Counted from the stretch's first letter, positions 49,561-62,902 are shown. The stretch is 64,000 bases of DNA from Sycobia sp. Sy_11 (GCA_018907035.1 JACCIC010000212.1:537501-601500), one strand, 5' to 3'. The notes: a model not told the origin generated them from the letters alone. Numbers and translations: made by a program.

Positions 49561-50380
49561 ATTTCCGATACATAGATATTTACTGCTAGGTATTTACGGT
49601 ATTCCATTGTGTATGTTAGAATGAAGATTGATGACTACCGCACGGGTATCGATGACTGGGAATCGAAAGGCTTTCGGCAAAAAGCTGTTTCGGCATAAAG
49701 CGTGGCGGTATTAAGTTTTCGGAATGTTTGAAGTTATGCAGTGAAATGACGAAGGTTCGTAAACTATTGCATTTTAACCGTTGAAAAACTTTGTCTTTAT
49801 TACCATTTTAAGAAATAATTTCAATATGACTTTCAATATTTGAACTATTACTTGAAATAAGTTTAATTTCAATGCTTCGAATATTACTTTAACAATTTTT
49901 ATTGTAAAAAAAAATTAATTGCTTTCGGAACTGTAATTTCTCGAAAAAATGGCAAGTCGTCTATGTTCCAACATTTTTTCATCTTGAATTAGAGATCTTG
50001 TGAATGTCCCCAATGGGAATTAATACGCCCTATCGTACCTTTGTATAATTAAATTTTACCATTTCGAAGGATGTGACAAAAAATTAAAAGGGATCCTTCA
50101 ATAGGCGAAAGCATTTGTTCAAAATTAAGAATAAGTATCGTCACGTATAACGAATTTGCAGTCTATACGTCAGAATCCCTCCTCCGATGAGTCGTCCCGT
50201 AGATTTTTTTCCTTCCGAAAAGTATCTTTTTTTATTTTACCAAAATGGTTGTCGTCCTGTACAAAAGAGCGATATAAAACTTAATCTACATACTCTTTGT
50301 CGTAGAATTTTAACCGCGCCATCACCACGAAAAATACTTTATGTTTCACGATCTCGAAACGGTTCATTTTGAAAATTGTC
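49561..50380. other. AT-rich to mixed stretch
   Basis: No supported feature. Confidence 0.45.
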
Positions 50381-50800
50381 ATTGATCAGTCGTCCAAGGG
50401 GTCATCGTCCCGGCTTACAGCGCCCACAGACAGCGATCCTACTTCACGTCTCCGCCTACCAATGCGACGCACCGTGACGAAGGGGAGGTCCGCATGCCGG
50501 AGGGGTGCCGATTTTTCGCCCCTAACCACTCCCCCCCCCCTGTTCCCGCAGCGCACAGAACCCTTCAGCGAGATAAGACCGACAGCCGGACGGACGTGGC
50601 GCTCGGGTGGGCGCGTCAGTCAACGGGGTCGAGTGCAGGGCGGCTCCGCAACAGTGCAGCCGTTAGCGGACGCGCCGCCGTCAAGTGCCACCTGACATTT
50701 GCAACGCGTTAGATAGATCTGTACCCGGAATTCGAGAATCGCGAGGATTGGCTTATCGGAACGGGGGGGGGGGATAGTTTGCGGATTTTGGATTATAGTC
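50381..50800. other. CpG-rich segment
   Basis: CpG-dense with C10 (50531-50540) and G11 (50763-50773) runs. Plus-strand frames overlap in two registers and have no recognised domain. Confidence 0.45.
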
Positions 50801-51079
50801 TTTGCGCTGACATTCCTAATGTAACGTTTGAAATTTTCGTTTCAGCCGGCAGAGTGATTTCGTTGATTTTTATGTATAATTTTTTTATGTACAAATTTCT
50901 GATTTTAATTTTACGTCCAATTGATGAATTAATGTAAATTAATCATTACTTTGAACAGAAATAATATACACTTATGTAATTTATTCAATTATACATTAAT
51001 ACTTCAGCAAGCGCAGGACTGAAAGACTTGGTTTATTAGTACACATGAATGGGATGGTATGGAGTTTGAGCGAAAGATT

Positions 51080-51118
<39 letters not shown>

Positions 51119-52030
51119 GAGACATTTAACTGAAAATATAATCTATACTGCAAACAATGAATGAAGAGTGAAGACTTCAATTACTATAATTTTATTGAAT
51201 AAGCATCAACTTCTCCCGGTTTTTCGCTCTACATCGTAAGGATTTTTAAGCCGAGCGAAACCGCTGACCTTTACTTAGATATTATATATTCTTTATTAGC
51301 TAAGTGGACTCGCATCGAATATTTATTCATTTAACCTTTCAATGATTCATCTCAATGTTAAATACAAATATGTATAATACGGTAAGGTTCGAACAGTTGA
51401 TTGTAAAAAAAGATCAAATAAGCTAATTGACATGTTATTCATTTTGTATATCATTTGAATCCATTAAAATTTATACAATAACAAATGCTACAGTTATAAA
51501 CACACTGAACAAACAATGCTTTATAAATTCGATTAGCATAGAAATTCAAGAATTTCCGGAAAATGCCGACAATGACGATGAAATTCAAATCTTTCACTGT
51601 ATAAGAAATGGTAGTGACATAGATCTTGAACGTTTGATGATTTATGAAAAATCGACTTAAGATAAGGCTGGGGCAAACGAAGAAAAACACTAATCCAAAT
51701 TCAAGCGTATATAGTCACCTATAATATCCATAAAAATAAAAATAACCATAAATAAATAACTTATACCGATAAAAATTTTTATTAATTTAATTCGAAACAG
51801 TCGACATAAATACAATTTTTAATTATAATACTCATACGTTAATGTAACTGGAAGAACAAATAAATTCTGCATAAATAATCACTGCACTCAGACTAATCTC
51901 CGATATATAGATAATGGACAGGAGTCATTCGAAATTCTCTCGCGATTCTGGACAACGGATCGTCAGATATTATACATTATTTCGCCTTTCCAACGATAAT
52001 CGTAAAACTGTATAAACGAGGTTTGCGTTT
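50801..52030. other. AT-rich stretch with a (GA)n tract
   Basis: No gene supported. A frame at 51427-51660 ends in an acidic, coding-looking stretch (PENADNDDEIQIF) but begins at TTG and has no splice context. Confidence 0.4.
51080..51118. repeat. (GA)n microsatellite
   Basis: A GA run of about 19 units with one AA interruption. Confidence 0.95.
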
Positions 52031-52476
52031 CTCCAACTTTACAAGTAACCATTTTCCAACGTCGCTCACTGCGTAATTGCGCTAGCGCCGGAAACGCCTA
52101 ATATTTCCATTAGCGATCGCGAGCCTCGGGCTAGGACATCGGTCGGCAGTCCTTGGAATGCGCGCGTGCGTCCGAAAAAAAAACAAACAAGGAAAATTCG
52201 ATCGAGCAGACCCGGAGACAAGAGGGGATAGTTAAAACGCGTTTCGGGCGCCGTCGGCCACGCGTCGCCACTCGCTCGTTTTCAATGACATTGATTGTCG
52301 CTCGCTTGAGAGATCGTGGCTCGCAGCGTCCCCACTCCCCTTTCCCCTCCATCCTTCATCTGCTATATAGTGCGATTTTTTTGATTTTGAATTTTTGCTG
52401 GCTTATGCGCGAGGAGAGCGCTCCTGTCTGGGCATTGTTCGGATTCTGTGCCTGGGCGCGGAAATTCGCTCGCTCT

Positions 52477-52525
<49 letters not shown>

Positions 52526-52660
52526 GTTGCAGCGGCGGGAAAAAATACGGTAGAAGTGCGATTCGGAAACACAGTGTACGGGAGGCAGTGGTAAAGCGAG
52601 GGAATGCGTGCCGACGGAATTTGGAAACGGAAAGTCAGAGCGACGAGCTATATGGGGCAC
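52031..52660. other. CpG-rich segment with (CT)n tract
   Basis: GC-rich. The 170-codon frame 52153-52665 passes through the CT array and is not accepted as a gene. Confidence 0.45.
52483..52520. repeat. (CT)19 microsatellite
   Basis: A CT run of about 19 units. Confidence 0.95.
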
Positions 52661-54460
52661 AATAAAGTCCAATACTATATGGTCGTATATGAATTTTGAT
52701 AAGTAATTAGTTTAGGCAGAAGTACTATGCAGTTTACGGTAAATATGAGAACGCTGTATATATAGCAATTAGTATTGGCAAATATTCATTATCTTGCGCT
52801 TGAATAGGGTAATATTGACTTTAACCAAATACTGCGAAATAAAAATTAGCATAGTTTTAAATCATCAGGTTTGATAAATATCCTTTTATTTATCTATTAT
52901 TGCATTATCTGATATTTAAGATGGTGCAGGGGGAATACACGATTTGCTATTCATCTAAAACCTCTCAATTATTATGAACTGTTTTTTCTTATTATATTTA
53001 CTACGATTAAATATATCCTTCACTGCAATTCTATTTTTCAGCTTAATTTGAGGATATTAATTTACTTTGGAAGAAAAATACATTTGACTGCAATGAATGG
53101 AATAAGACAATAAGTTAAAAAAGTCTCTGGCTTCATAAAAAATGTAACTTATCTATTGTAAATCTTTGTACCTCAACACCAGAAAGGCATCTATGATTTC
53201 AAAAAATAAAAATTATTCACTCATTCAATTTATAGTGTTGTTTGAATTAATTATTTTTTCCAATTCTCCCACATTCTGTGAATCTTTATTTCTTTAATTT
53301 ATAGAATATTCTATATAGAAGTCCTAATAACATTTACTTAATATGATCTGTAATTATTGACTTTGTTAATGAAGTATTATAGTAACTAAATAAAAAGTAA
53401 GCATGCAGAAAGAGAGGATCTCTTGATTTGAAGATATACGGACATTATTACGGAACTCAGTAGTATGAAGCATTCGAACAATACTGAAGAATTTATTTAT
53501 TATCATTAACATTATTATTGATGCATATAATTTTTTATGATTTTCCATTAGTACATGCATTGAAAAAAGCGCGAAAACTTTTTTCTTGACACTGTCAGTA
53601 TAGATGGAAGGCAAGTCTGAATTATTCTTATCATTTATTTTCCCACCAACAATCTTCATATTGATTTAGCAATATAATGTTTACGAAACGAAATCCCCTC
53701 CAGAACAGGGAAAATGCATCAAAATATATCGAGCAAGTGCTTTGATAAGAAGTGGTGGCGAGTCGGCGCGACTGGCGACCTCGCGATAAGAAAAGCTGCT
53801 TATTGTATTCATAATTCCAATTACTCGGCAAATATCGTATCTTATAATTTGTGACCAATTCCTTCACGTTTCATGGATAAACATGTCTCTCCCACAATCT
53901 TATATATTATTGTATGTTATTATGCGAATACATAGTTAGGTATACTATTTGTAATTATTTATTATAATTTTTTTTTTCAATACAAGCAAAGGTGCAGAAC
54001 AAGTGTTGATAGATTATTCATTCCGACCAGACATCTACTGGTGTATGTAAAAATTATATTCTATGCCATTAAAATACCAATATTTTCCTTGTTACTATTA
54101 CTCAATGATCGCTTTCATTTCCAAAACGGTAATTAAGGAATGAATTTACATAAAGAAATATTGCAAGTCTCTTCGTTTAAAAAAAGTTTCAAGAGAATAT
54201 TGATTTCAAATTATTATCGATGTCAGTTTTATTAATATACGTTTTATATTTTTTATTAATATACGTTGTACAGTAGATAGCTTTCGAATATTATATTCAC
54301 CTGCAAATCAAAATTTATCCACAAAAGTTTCTGTCATTATAATTTTAATAATTTCGTATGCTCAGTTATACTGAAATACATTTACAAATATACCGAGTAA
54401 TTTGAGTTAGTTCTGCTTCAAGCCAAGAGCCAAATCTAAATGTATTGACTCAAGCGGAGT
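52661..54460. other. AT-rich stretch
   Basis: No gene, RNA or mobile element recognised. A duplicated ATTAATATACGTT string occurs near 54232-54266. Confidence 0.5.
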
Positions 54461-54830
54461 AAACCGAGTCCACAAACACCTTTGCCAGCGTCAGGCGCAG
54501 ATTAAACGGGGAAATAGCGAAGACGCACTCGCTTCATGAAAAATCCCAGGCAAAAACTGGGGCCAGTCCGTGCTTATTCTTTCGTGTACATCAAGCAACG
54601 ACTAAGAAGTCTCTATAGCTCTCAGTCTCTCAATCTATCTCTATTTATCTCTCGCTCTCTCTCTCTCTCTGTCCCTCTCCCACTCTTTGTAACTCGCTAT
54701 TCCTACTTAATGGGCGAAGGCGCAAAAAGTAAAACACGTCGCTGGAGCGAGTTAGGTTAAAAGGGAAAACTTGCTTTTAAAAGGAGAAAAACTTTTCCGG
54801 AGTTGAATTTGACACTTTACGAGAGAGAAG

Positions 54831-54875
<45 letters not shown>

Positions 54876-55360
54876 AGAGAGCAAAAGATCGTGGAGGAAG
54901 GTGAATTTAGCCGGTCTAACGCCTAGAGGATTAACGCTCTACGCCTTGGCGAAGAAGCCTAAGTTTGGGACGCGAGCGTTTCGCAGGAGCGGCGGCTCGG
55001 GCAAAATTAAAATTAAGAGCGCCTTTCTTCGGGAATGCGCCCGCGCCAGGGTACGAGTGCGTGAGGGCGGGCGGAATGGGGCGGTATATTTTTCTCCCGC
55101 GCGCCAGCGTTGACGCATCCCTTTTTTTTTTTAGGGAGCTATTTTCAATGGGGGCCCGCTCTTTCGCTGCTAGTTCGGGCGGAAAATGGAACGCAGCAGC
55201 TTTTTTTTCATCTCCTCTTCTCATTGAGCTCCGTGCATCCTGCCGGAAATAAATTGACTCCGGGGCTTGGATATTAAGGGTAAAAAGTTCCCGGTCCTTC
55301 AAGATAATGGGAGGAAAAAATCATTGCCGTGAATCAGAAATTAGTTGGTCGGCTTGGTAG
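54461..55360. other. Mixed to CpG-rich segment with (GA)n tract
   Basis: GC-rich mainly at 54900-55260. Frames of 95-123 codons are open on both strands and shadow each other. A T10 run lies at 55122-55131. Confidence 0.4.
54834..54872. repeat. (GA)19 microsatellite
   Basis: A GA run of about 19 units. Confidence 0.95.
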
Positions 55361-56380
55361 CGCTTGTAGCGAACGGCTAATTGAACTGGTTTAATTAATT
55401 GTCCAATTATTTTTTATGGTTGAATTACTTTTCACTGAGACATCATCGGGGGGTTTTCTTATGAGCGCACATTCCCTTTGAAAAAGTACTACAAACTGAA
55501 TATAATAAAATGATTTAGAATAATCCCAAGCGGAACTTAGACCGCATAGAGAAATTTAGTTATATTACGTACATTAGAATTTCATGCCAGAACATCCTAT
55601 TCATCTGAAAATATGAAAACTGAGCACGAACTTCGTTTTTTACGAAAAGCTCGTACATGAAGTTTTAGCAAAATGCCAGAATATCGACTGCATCCAACGT
55701 ACAATTTCATGATCTGAAGCAAACGGCGCGGCTCGGAAATTAACAGTATTTGTGGTAAGCATTTTCTGTACATGTGTACTGAAGACGATGAGGTAAGTAG
55801 ATCCGCTTATTCCCCCTGCACCGCCCGACCATTTCTCCCTCTTATGCCTAATACAATAGAAGCAGGTATAATTGGGTAGAGAGAAATTGAACTTCATTTC
55901 AAATTGTAGAGTCTCTGTTTGTTGTTATCAATCTCATTGTACAAATGAATATTAATTTAATATCTTTAAAATATGAATTTAATATTGTTTTACTAAACAT
56001 CTATAAGATTTCCTTTCTTCCAGTATAATTTTCTATAGAAAGTACACTGCTCGATTTGAATGCAGTTTTATTACATCGGATAAAAGTAGCTCACTTATCT
56101 ATATAGATTTCTTCTATAGATTTATAGATCTATAGATCTATAGATCTTCTATAGATCTATAGATTTCTCTATAGATATCTTATCTATATAGATTTGATCT
56201 AGATTTGAAAGAGTTTAAAATTGAATTAACAAATTTTATAAGATTTTATAATTTGATTTTCTAGTGCATTAAATTTAATGATTAAATGAGAAATTTTTTT
56301 GTTGACAAAATTCGTTCTAATTGTCTAATTAATGTGTCTATGTGCACTCTATTATTACCGAAGAAATATCATCTGCATAC
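55361..56380. other. AT-rich stretch
   Basis: Contains the palindromic CTATAGAT array. No gene recognised. Confidence 0.5.
56096..56206. repeat. Palindromic CTATAGAT tandem array
   Basis: Degenerate tandem copies of a CTATAGAT unit, including the perfect palindrome CTATAGATCTATAG. Similar TCTATATAGATTT blocks sit at both ends, so the whole array is close to self-complementary and could extrude as a cruciform. Confidence 0.8.
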
Positions 56381-56697
56381 GTATACCCGAGTCCGTCCTC
56401 TTGACAAGAATATTCCTTCGGCATCTCGCACCTGGCGACAATTAAAATTCGCAAAACATTGTCGAAGAAACCTGTCCAAGCGCGACCGTCAAGGCCCTTC
56501 CGCACGTCCAACCCATTGGTCGTCGATATATATATACAGGGAGCTTGGCGCGTCGCGAAGCCGACCGCAGCGAACAAATAAAGCCCTTGTATTACCTGTC
56601 CTTCCTCCACTCTCACCCTTTCCCTCGCCCGTCTTCCCATTCTGTCTTCGACCGATAAACCGCGCGCAAGCGCGGAGGCGAGAGAGAAAGAGCGAGG

Positions 56698-56734
<37 letters not shown>

Positions 56735-57400
56735 GAGGCAGCGAGGCAAATACGAGAAAGCTACCAAGCCGCCAAATTATTTCCGACCGCAGCTCGAGCA
56801 TTTGTAATTTAATTACCTCGGCAATTCTCGACGAGGCGGCAACGCCAACCTTCTCTCCATTCCTTCTTCCTTCCGTAACCGCGGCTGCCCGGTCTATCTC
56901 TTTCTCCATCTCTCCCTTTCGCTCGAAACCTCAAAACGGGGCGGCCAACCTATGCTCCATGCATATATCCGTGGTTGTGCGCGCTCGCGCGCCAGCACGG
57001 TGGACTACTTCTTGCGCGCCGCTTTTGTCGCCCCGCTGTCGCGCGCACGTATACGCGGAGCGTAGTGGCGGGAGAACGACGCTCCCGCTACGTTACGCGG
57101 TGCGCGGGCAATATTGCACGCGAGGGCGCACCGGGTCGGGACTTTCACGGCGATATGGATATTGCGGCCGATCGTACGCCACCCGACCGCCCCCACCCCA
57201 GTTTGTCCCCGGAGTGCCTCACTTTTGTCGCGCCCCGACGGCAAGGGATAAAGCCGAGGGCTGCTTCAATGACCGCTCGGAAGTTGGAACGGAGCGTCGG
57301 GCATTGCTCGCCGGAACTTTGCTGCAAAAAAGTATCGCTCCATCGATCCGCGGCGATGATTCGGATGCTCTGTACGACGTTACGAGTGGGATGATTATGA
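56381..57400. other. CpG-rich GC island with (GA)n tract
   Basis: A long CpG-dense segment (CGCGCGC runs near 56973-57045). Six or more frames are open across both strands, a hallmark of high GC with few stops. No recognised domain. Confidence 0.5.
56700..56732. repeat. (GA)16 microsatellite
   Basis: A GA run in the left part of a CpG-rich segment. Confidence 0.95.
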
Positions 57401-58990
57401 AATTCAATCTATTGCTAAAAATTTAGTATATTGCTGGTCGGAAATAGATTCGACCTAAGAGTAGGAAATTATTTCATAGGGATGCAATAAGTTGTCTCTA
57501 TCAGAAAGACTGATTGAGGTTGGTTAGATTGTAGCAAAAATTAGATTTCTAATTTTAACGACGTGGCATTTTGCTAAATTCACGAATATGAACCATCAGG
57601 ATCAGCTTAGTCGAACATAGCTCTTTGCAAACTATAGAGATTGCAGTATTAATATTTGCATAATACTAAACATGAACATCAGGTTTGCTAAATGAGGGGA
57701 GTACATTTTATAAGTTTGTAACAGTTCTAGTTCTGTTGCTCTAAAAAGTTCCCTTATTTTATGTTAATCATTTTTGCACGATTAAGATGAAAGTCAACTA
57801 GATCAAAACTGGTAAACATTATCAAACATCTTTTTCTTTTAGTGATAGGAAACAAACTAAAATTATGCGGCTGAGTCGCATTAAGGGCAAAGATTTTTTC
57901 TTAAATTTTTGCTAACTTCAATTCTAACTCTTTTAACTCTTAAATTCCGAGTTGGCAATGGTAAATACCGTATAGTGTCGGGCGTCAGATATCGCTATGT
58001 GTTACGGAAGAATCAATAATGGATTGGTGACTTGCCGAAACAGATATCGCAAATGGAAATTCATGATTATGAGTAGATCGATACACGATGAAGCTGTAGG
58101 CTTCAATGAAGTGGTTACGGATCTTTATCTCCACCTTATACACATGTACTCTGTTGAGTGAACTGTTATAAGTAGAAATAAAATATTAATCCTCTTGAGA
58201 AGCCAATGAACACAAAAAAATAGATAAAACATAAGTATAAAATATAAATCGAAATATATTACTATGTTGAAACACTTGACGTACTGACTATAAATTTGAA
58301 GTCGAAATTTTAAATATGGCTACCCTCATAAATTAAAGTGTCACTCCTTTTTGCTATGTATTAGTGACATTCTTATATCATGTCACCAAACACTTTTCAG
58401 CTTGCAGCTATCGTTTGTGCATTTAGGCTGATCAACTGAAATGGTAGATTAAGAGTGTCAATGATCACGAGCTGTTCAATTACTCTGGTGTATTCCAAAT
58501 TTGAAAATTACTGTCTACCAGATGGAAACTTCTATTGTTCATTCTGAAAATCTACATCTGAATTCGGATTCAATAAACATCATTCATTTTTTAAATATAT
58601 GATATAAGTCGCATATTACAGTAACATTAAAGATGCAAGAAATTTATTACAACATACATTACAAATATATACGGGATATATTGTCTGTGGTAGTTACAAA
58701 CAATTGTTGTACTTAACTCTTCCTCTTTTGAAATTAGCTAAAACGTACTTTCGCTAAAAGTAATTGTCATCACTTCAGAGTCTTAAAGCTAGAAATAATT
58801 CTATATAATTCTGAAAAATACATAATTCTTTATAATTACATTTCACACTTCCCTGGCTGGAAACTTCTATCGCGTCATAAAATATGTAATTTTCAAAAAT
58901 TACCACTGATCTTGCCACCATACACCTTCGATGCAATGTTTATTTATTGAAAGACCAATTTAATTCGTAACAATCAATTTCCCAGCATTA
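57401..58990. other. AT-rich stretch
   Basis: No gene recognised. At about 57960-58160 both strands hold open frames of roughly 55-60 codons in more balanced sequence; I could not identify either. Confidence 0.45.
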
Positions 58991-60090
58991 CACCCAATAT
59001 TGCAATGAATTGGAAAGACAAGTAAAAGCGGTCTCCGGGCGCATTTCCGCCGCCGAGCCCAAGTTATTGCCTACCGGCGCAGGCTCATAGAACAACTGTA
59101 TCTGGCGAGTTCGGAATAGCGGCGCGCACGGTGCCAAGGGAGCACGACGTCGGGCATTAATCAGAGGCAAAGTGGAAAACTGCACCACTGCGCGCTGGGA
59201 GGGAAAAAAGGAGCGAGTCAAGACAAGAGAAAAACGGCCCGGGGGAGCTGCGAATAGAGGGAGGTCGAGGGGGGGGGAGGGTGGAATAAGAGAAAAAATA
59301 GAAGAAGCTGGCAGCGCAGCGTAAAAGGATTGTGGGAGAGACGAGGAAGGGGGGAGTGGTTGAGGTGGGAGCGACGAGAAGGCAACGAGCGACTTTTCGT
59401 TCAGGGAAGAAGTTTGAATATAAACCCAGAAGAAGCTCCGCGCAGGAAGCTCCGGCGTGGCGCATCGATTTATTTTCGTGTTTGTTCACCGGTGGCAAAA
59501 GTTTCGCGGTTTGTCAGCACTTTTAGATTAAGGGCCCGAACGCGGACTAACCCGAAAAAAGAAGAAAAACGAGGGCCGCGCGCGGTAGGAAGAGCAGCGA
59601 CAGAGCGACGAAGGGTCGAGGGCGGGGCGGGCGAGCGCCCGACATAAAGCCCCCGAGCGCGCGGGTGGCTCGCGCGCCGAGAGCAGATCCATCGAAGTCT
59701 CATAAACTCCTCTCTGCGAATGCCCCCATTGAGGAAGGGGCCGGCTCGTCATACGCTCTTGCGGTGCGCAAGTAGTAAAAGTCCGCCTGTGTTGCGCCCG
59801 AGGCGCTCGGGCGGAGTACGAGAGGGGGAATGAGACGCGCGCGCCGATTGATTGACTCGTAGCTGGGTCGGCGGGAGACGCGAACGGCAGATTGAAAGAA
59901 GCGCAGCGGGACGAAGCTCGACGGGCGCGCCGAGTGCCCCGCGAAAATTCGAGCGACCGCGGACTGAAGGTCTCTAATTGCAGGAAGTGATTGATATCGG
60001 CAACAGCTTCGACGTCCGAGGGGTTGGTGGGGTGGAAAAAAATTCTCTTCACCGACGAGACTTACGTTCGGTTTTATAGATTTTGTCGGT
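58991..60090. other. CpG-rich GC island
   Basis: The last large GC island, with a G-run cluster near 59268-59281 and CGCGCG runs. Frames of up to 174 codons on the minus strand are Arg/Ser/Pro-rich and composition-driven. A splice-acceptor-like TTGCAG at 59978-59983 is followed by a short frame reading EVIDIGNSFDVRG, without a matching donor. Confidence 0.45.
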
Positions 60091-61070
60091 CGTTGGGAAC
60101 AGGATAGCTATTTACGTTACTTGGATTGATTAACAATTAAAATGAATTTTATTTAGACATGAGATAACACTTCAAGTATTTAAAATTGCTTAAAAATTGT
60201 TCATGAATTTCTTTTAATATATACTTATTAATATATGGATTTTAATATATACATATATAAACATCTTGAAAAAAATTAAATTTGTTCTTGCAGTCGATTA
60301 AATACCTAAGATGATATAGCGCCAAATTTTTCTTGGGCATGCTAGGCGTTGAAAAGAATGACAAAGAAACAAGTTTTTCTGAGATTATGTATATTGTTTT
60401 GCTAAAATCATTGAATCACGAATGATGTAAATTGTAATATTTCGCTTTGCCTCTAGTTTACGCAATATCGAGAAGTTAATGTATGAACCCAAAATTTTCT
60501 CATATTTATCTATTTATCTACTGTTCGCTTTAGGATCATTGGAAAATCGTAGTCATGACTAATATACTTAACATTTTTTTTTAAATGCACAGATACATAA
60601 GATAAATATGGTGAATTAAAATATTTATTTTTGTAATACGAGTGTTATTTGTATTAGATGTTTTCAATCATTTTCTATAAACGTGAAAAAATAAATGTGA
60701 AAAACAAAGAAATCTAAAATCTAGTAATTGGTTATTCAAAAGATTGATAAATTCATAAGAAAAAGAAGACATGTGATAGTTCCTCCCGTCAGTCCCTTTG
60801 AAATAGAATCAAAAGTTAGATAATATTTCAGGAACCTTACTATAATATTTTACACATATATGATATTCGTATTTAATGTATTTCTCTAGCGCAAAAAAAG
60901 ATATTTATAAAAAATATTTATAAGAGTCAAAAGTCGCTCGAAAACACATTTATTAGGATCAATAATGATACACCAAGCAACAAAAAAAATCTTATCTACT
61001 CAATGGGTCGTCGTAGAATTTCTGAATCATTTTCAATATCCTAAAAAGTCAAACAGATAAAATTCGAAAA
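60091..61070. other. AT-rich stretch
   Basis: No supported feature. Confidence 0.5.
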
Positions 61071-61520
61071 GAAAATCAACCACCAATTCTCCCCTCCTGT
61101 ACACACGTATGCGAGCTATCCGAAAAGCGATATTGCGTCGGGGGCGGGTTCAGGCGGCTCGGTGGACAAATAGAGTAGGAATGCCCGGCCTGCTTCCGGT
61201 GCGTACAAAAAAATTCCCGGATAGCGAGAGATATCGGAGGATCGGATTTCCGGCCGATCAAATTGAGAGAATGAGAGAGGAGAGAGAGAGAGAGAGAGAG
61301 AGAGAAAACATATGATCTAATAAAGTCCGAGCCCTCTCGAAATAGACCCGGGCGTTCGCATGAAACGAGAGACTTTTTGCCGAACCGTCAGAGGGTAGGG
61401 GACGCGGACACGGCTCCCCGCGCAATATTTCACGGTCGTCCTGAACAAATAAGCGACGGCCTGATGAATGCGATTGGCCGTTTGAAATATGATGGAGTAT
61501 ACGAAACAGGATCAATAAGT
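61071..61520. other. Mixed segment with (GA)n tract
   Basis: Moderately GC-rich; no recognised product. Confidence 0.4.
61280..61305. repeat. (GA)13 microsatellite
   Basis: A GA run of about 13 units. Confidence 0.9.
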
Positions 61521-62060
61521 GACTTTTCGATTGATACACCGATCAAAGGGGAGGTTTTTTTTTTGTAATAGCATCGTTTGCAGCTTCGTCACTGAAAATT
61601 TCCATCTGTTTACATTGTGCATGGAATTATGATGGAAGCGTAATTATAAAGCGGCTTTTCAGAAGATATCGAGAAACAATAATTTATTTCAAGCTTAAAG
61701 TTAATTAAAATTATTTTTAAAAAATTATTTATTATGTAGTCTAATATACGTAAATAGCATTTACAAAAATATACATTTTATGTTATCATTTAATTTAATT
61801 TCCATGTACGATTTTCCGAGTATTAATAAATAAAAAATACGAAATGAAATACAAATAAATGAGAATGGTTTAATTCGAATATTGCGCGAGGTCAATATTA
61901 ACGTTTATTAAACAACGATTTATTAAAAAAAAAAAAAAAAGAAAAACGGTGAAGATTATTGACAGGCTCCTTTCACTGTTTACTACCGTGTACGAGCATG
62001 GGTATAAACCGAATCAGACATAATAATCATTGCTGATTGAAATGAAAATATTTAACAATT
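61521..62060. other. AT-rich stretch
   Basis: No feature beyond a near-pure A run at about 61926-61945. Confidence 0.5.
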
Positions 62061-62350
62061 CGAGGTGCTCGGGGGCATACGAGTTCCGCAGCTCCAATTC
62101 ACGAATGACAGTCATTTCTGTACATCAATTGTGCCTCCCTCACGCCAAATTCTGAACGCGTTACTGCGGCTTATAGAGACATCGAGGCCGGGAGGAAATC
62201 GTCGGCCCGTCTTGTTTCCCATAAACGATGACCGAGGATTATTTGCCATAACTGCTTGGACTGAACAGCTCGGTAGCTTGTATTGACAAAAAAAAAAACA
62301 CCTCGGTTGCCAAACGAGCATGGAGCCCGCACAGCTGTGGACTCTCTTGC

Positions 62351-62353
<3 letters not shown>

Positions 62354-62388
<35 letters not shown>
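62354..62388. repeat. (CT)17 microsatellite
   Basis: A CT run of about 17 units. Confidence 0.95.
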
Positions 62389-62390
<2 letters not shown>

Positions 62391-62616
62391 TCCTCCTACC
62401 CCCCCTCCTCCTCGTCGCCTACGGCACTTAAGCCCGATTCTTAATCCCGCTGAAAGCAGACGGTAATTTCCCGAATGCGCGTATATGGTCGTTCGATAAC
62501 GCGGCCGACCCGTGAGCTAGTGAAAACGGTGGAGCACGCCGGCGGGGTAGGAGGAGAAAAAGATCCTCGGTCGATTTTATATGCCCTTACTCGTCCCCTT
62601 CCTTTTTTTTGCCGTG

Positions 62617-62697
62617 CACACACGGGCACAGACACACACACACACACACACACACAGACGGACACACACACACACACACACATACACGCACACACCC
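62617..62697. repeat. Interrupted (CA)n microsatellite
   Basis: CA runs broken by GGG, GACGG and TACACG interruptions, about 35 CA units in total. Confidence 0.95.
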
Positions 62698-62881
62698 AGA
62701 CACCTGCCCGGCTGGGGTGTGCGGGCGGTGATCCTTTCGGAGGCGCGAGCAACGAGGTTAATTGGAACCTCAAACGAGCCGTGCTGATGATGCCTCCGTC
62801 GTTGCTTCGGGACGATCGTTTTGAAGAAATTGAATTCTTTTTTGCCTCCGCAGTCTACATGTATAGTCTCATTTCTGCTTT

Positions 62882-62902
62882 TTCTTCTTCTTCTTCTTCT
62901 TC
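62882..62902. repeat. (TTC)7 microsatellite
   Basis: Seven TTC units, continuing imperfectly to about 62912. Confidence 0.9.

Larger units (their letters stand above)
62061..62830. other. Mixed to CpG-rich segment with (CT)n and (CA)n
   Basis: The frame at 62475-63020 runs through the CA array as Thr-His repeats and then a Ser/Phe run, so I reject it. Confidence 0.4.

Noticed and set aside
52153..52665. 170-codon plus-strand ORF
   Set aside because: Crosses a CT microsatellite and a CpG island; no domain or signal that survives removal of the repeat.
59528..60052. 174-codon minus-strand ORF
   Set aside because: Lies in a CpG island with other frames open on both strands; low-complexity Arg/Ser/Pro content and no domain.
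59978..60080. TTGCAG acceptor followed by a frame reading EVIDIGNSFDVRG
   Set aside because: Only about 30 codons, no donor site after it, and no neighbouring exon to join.
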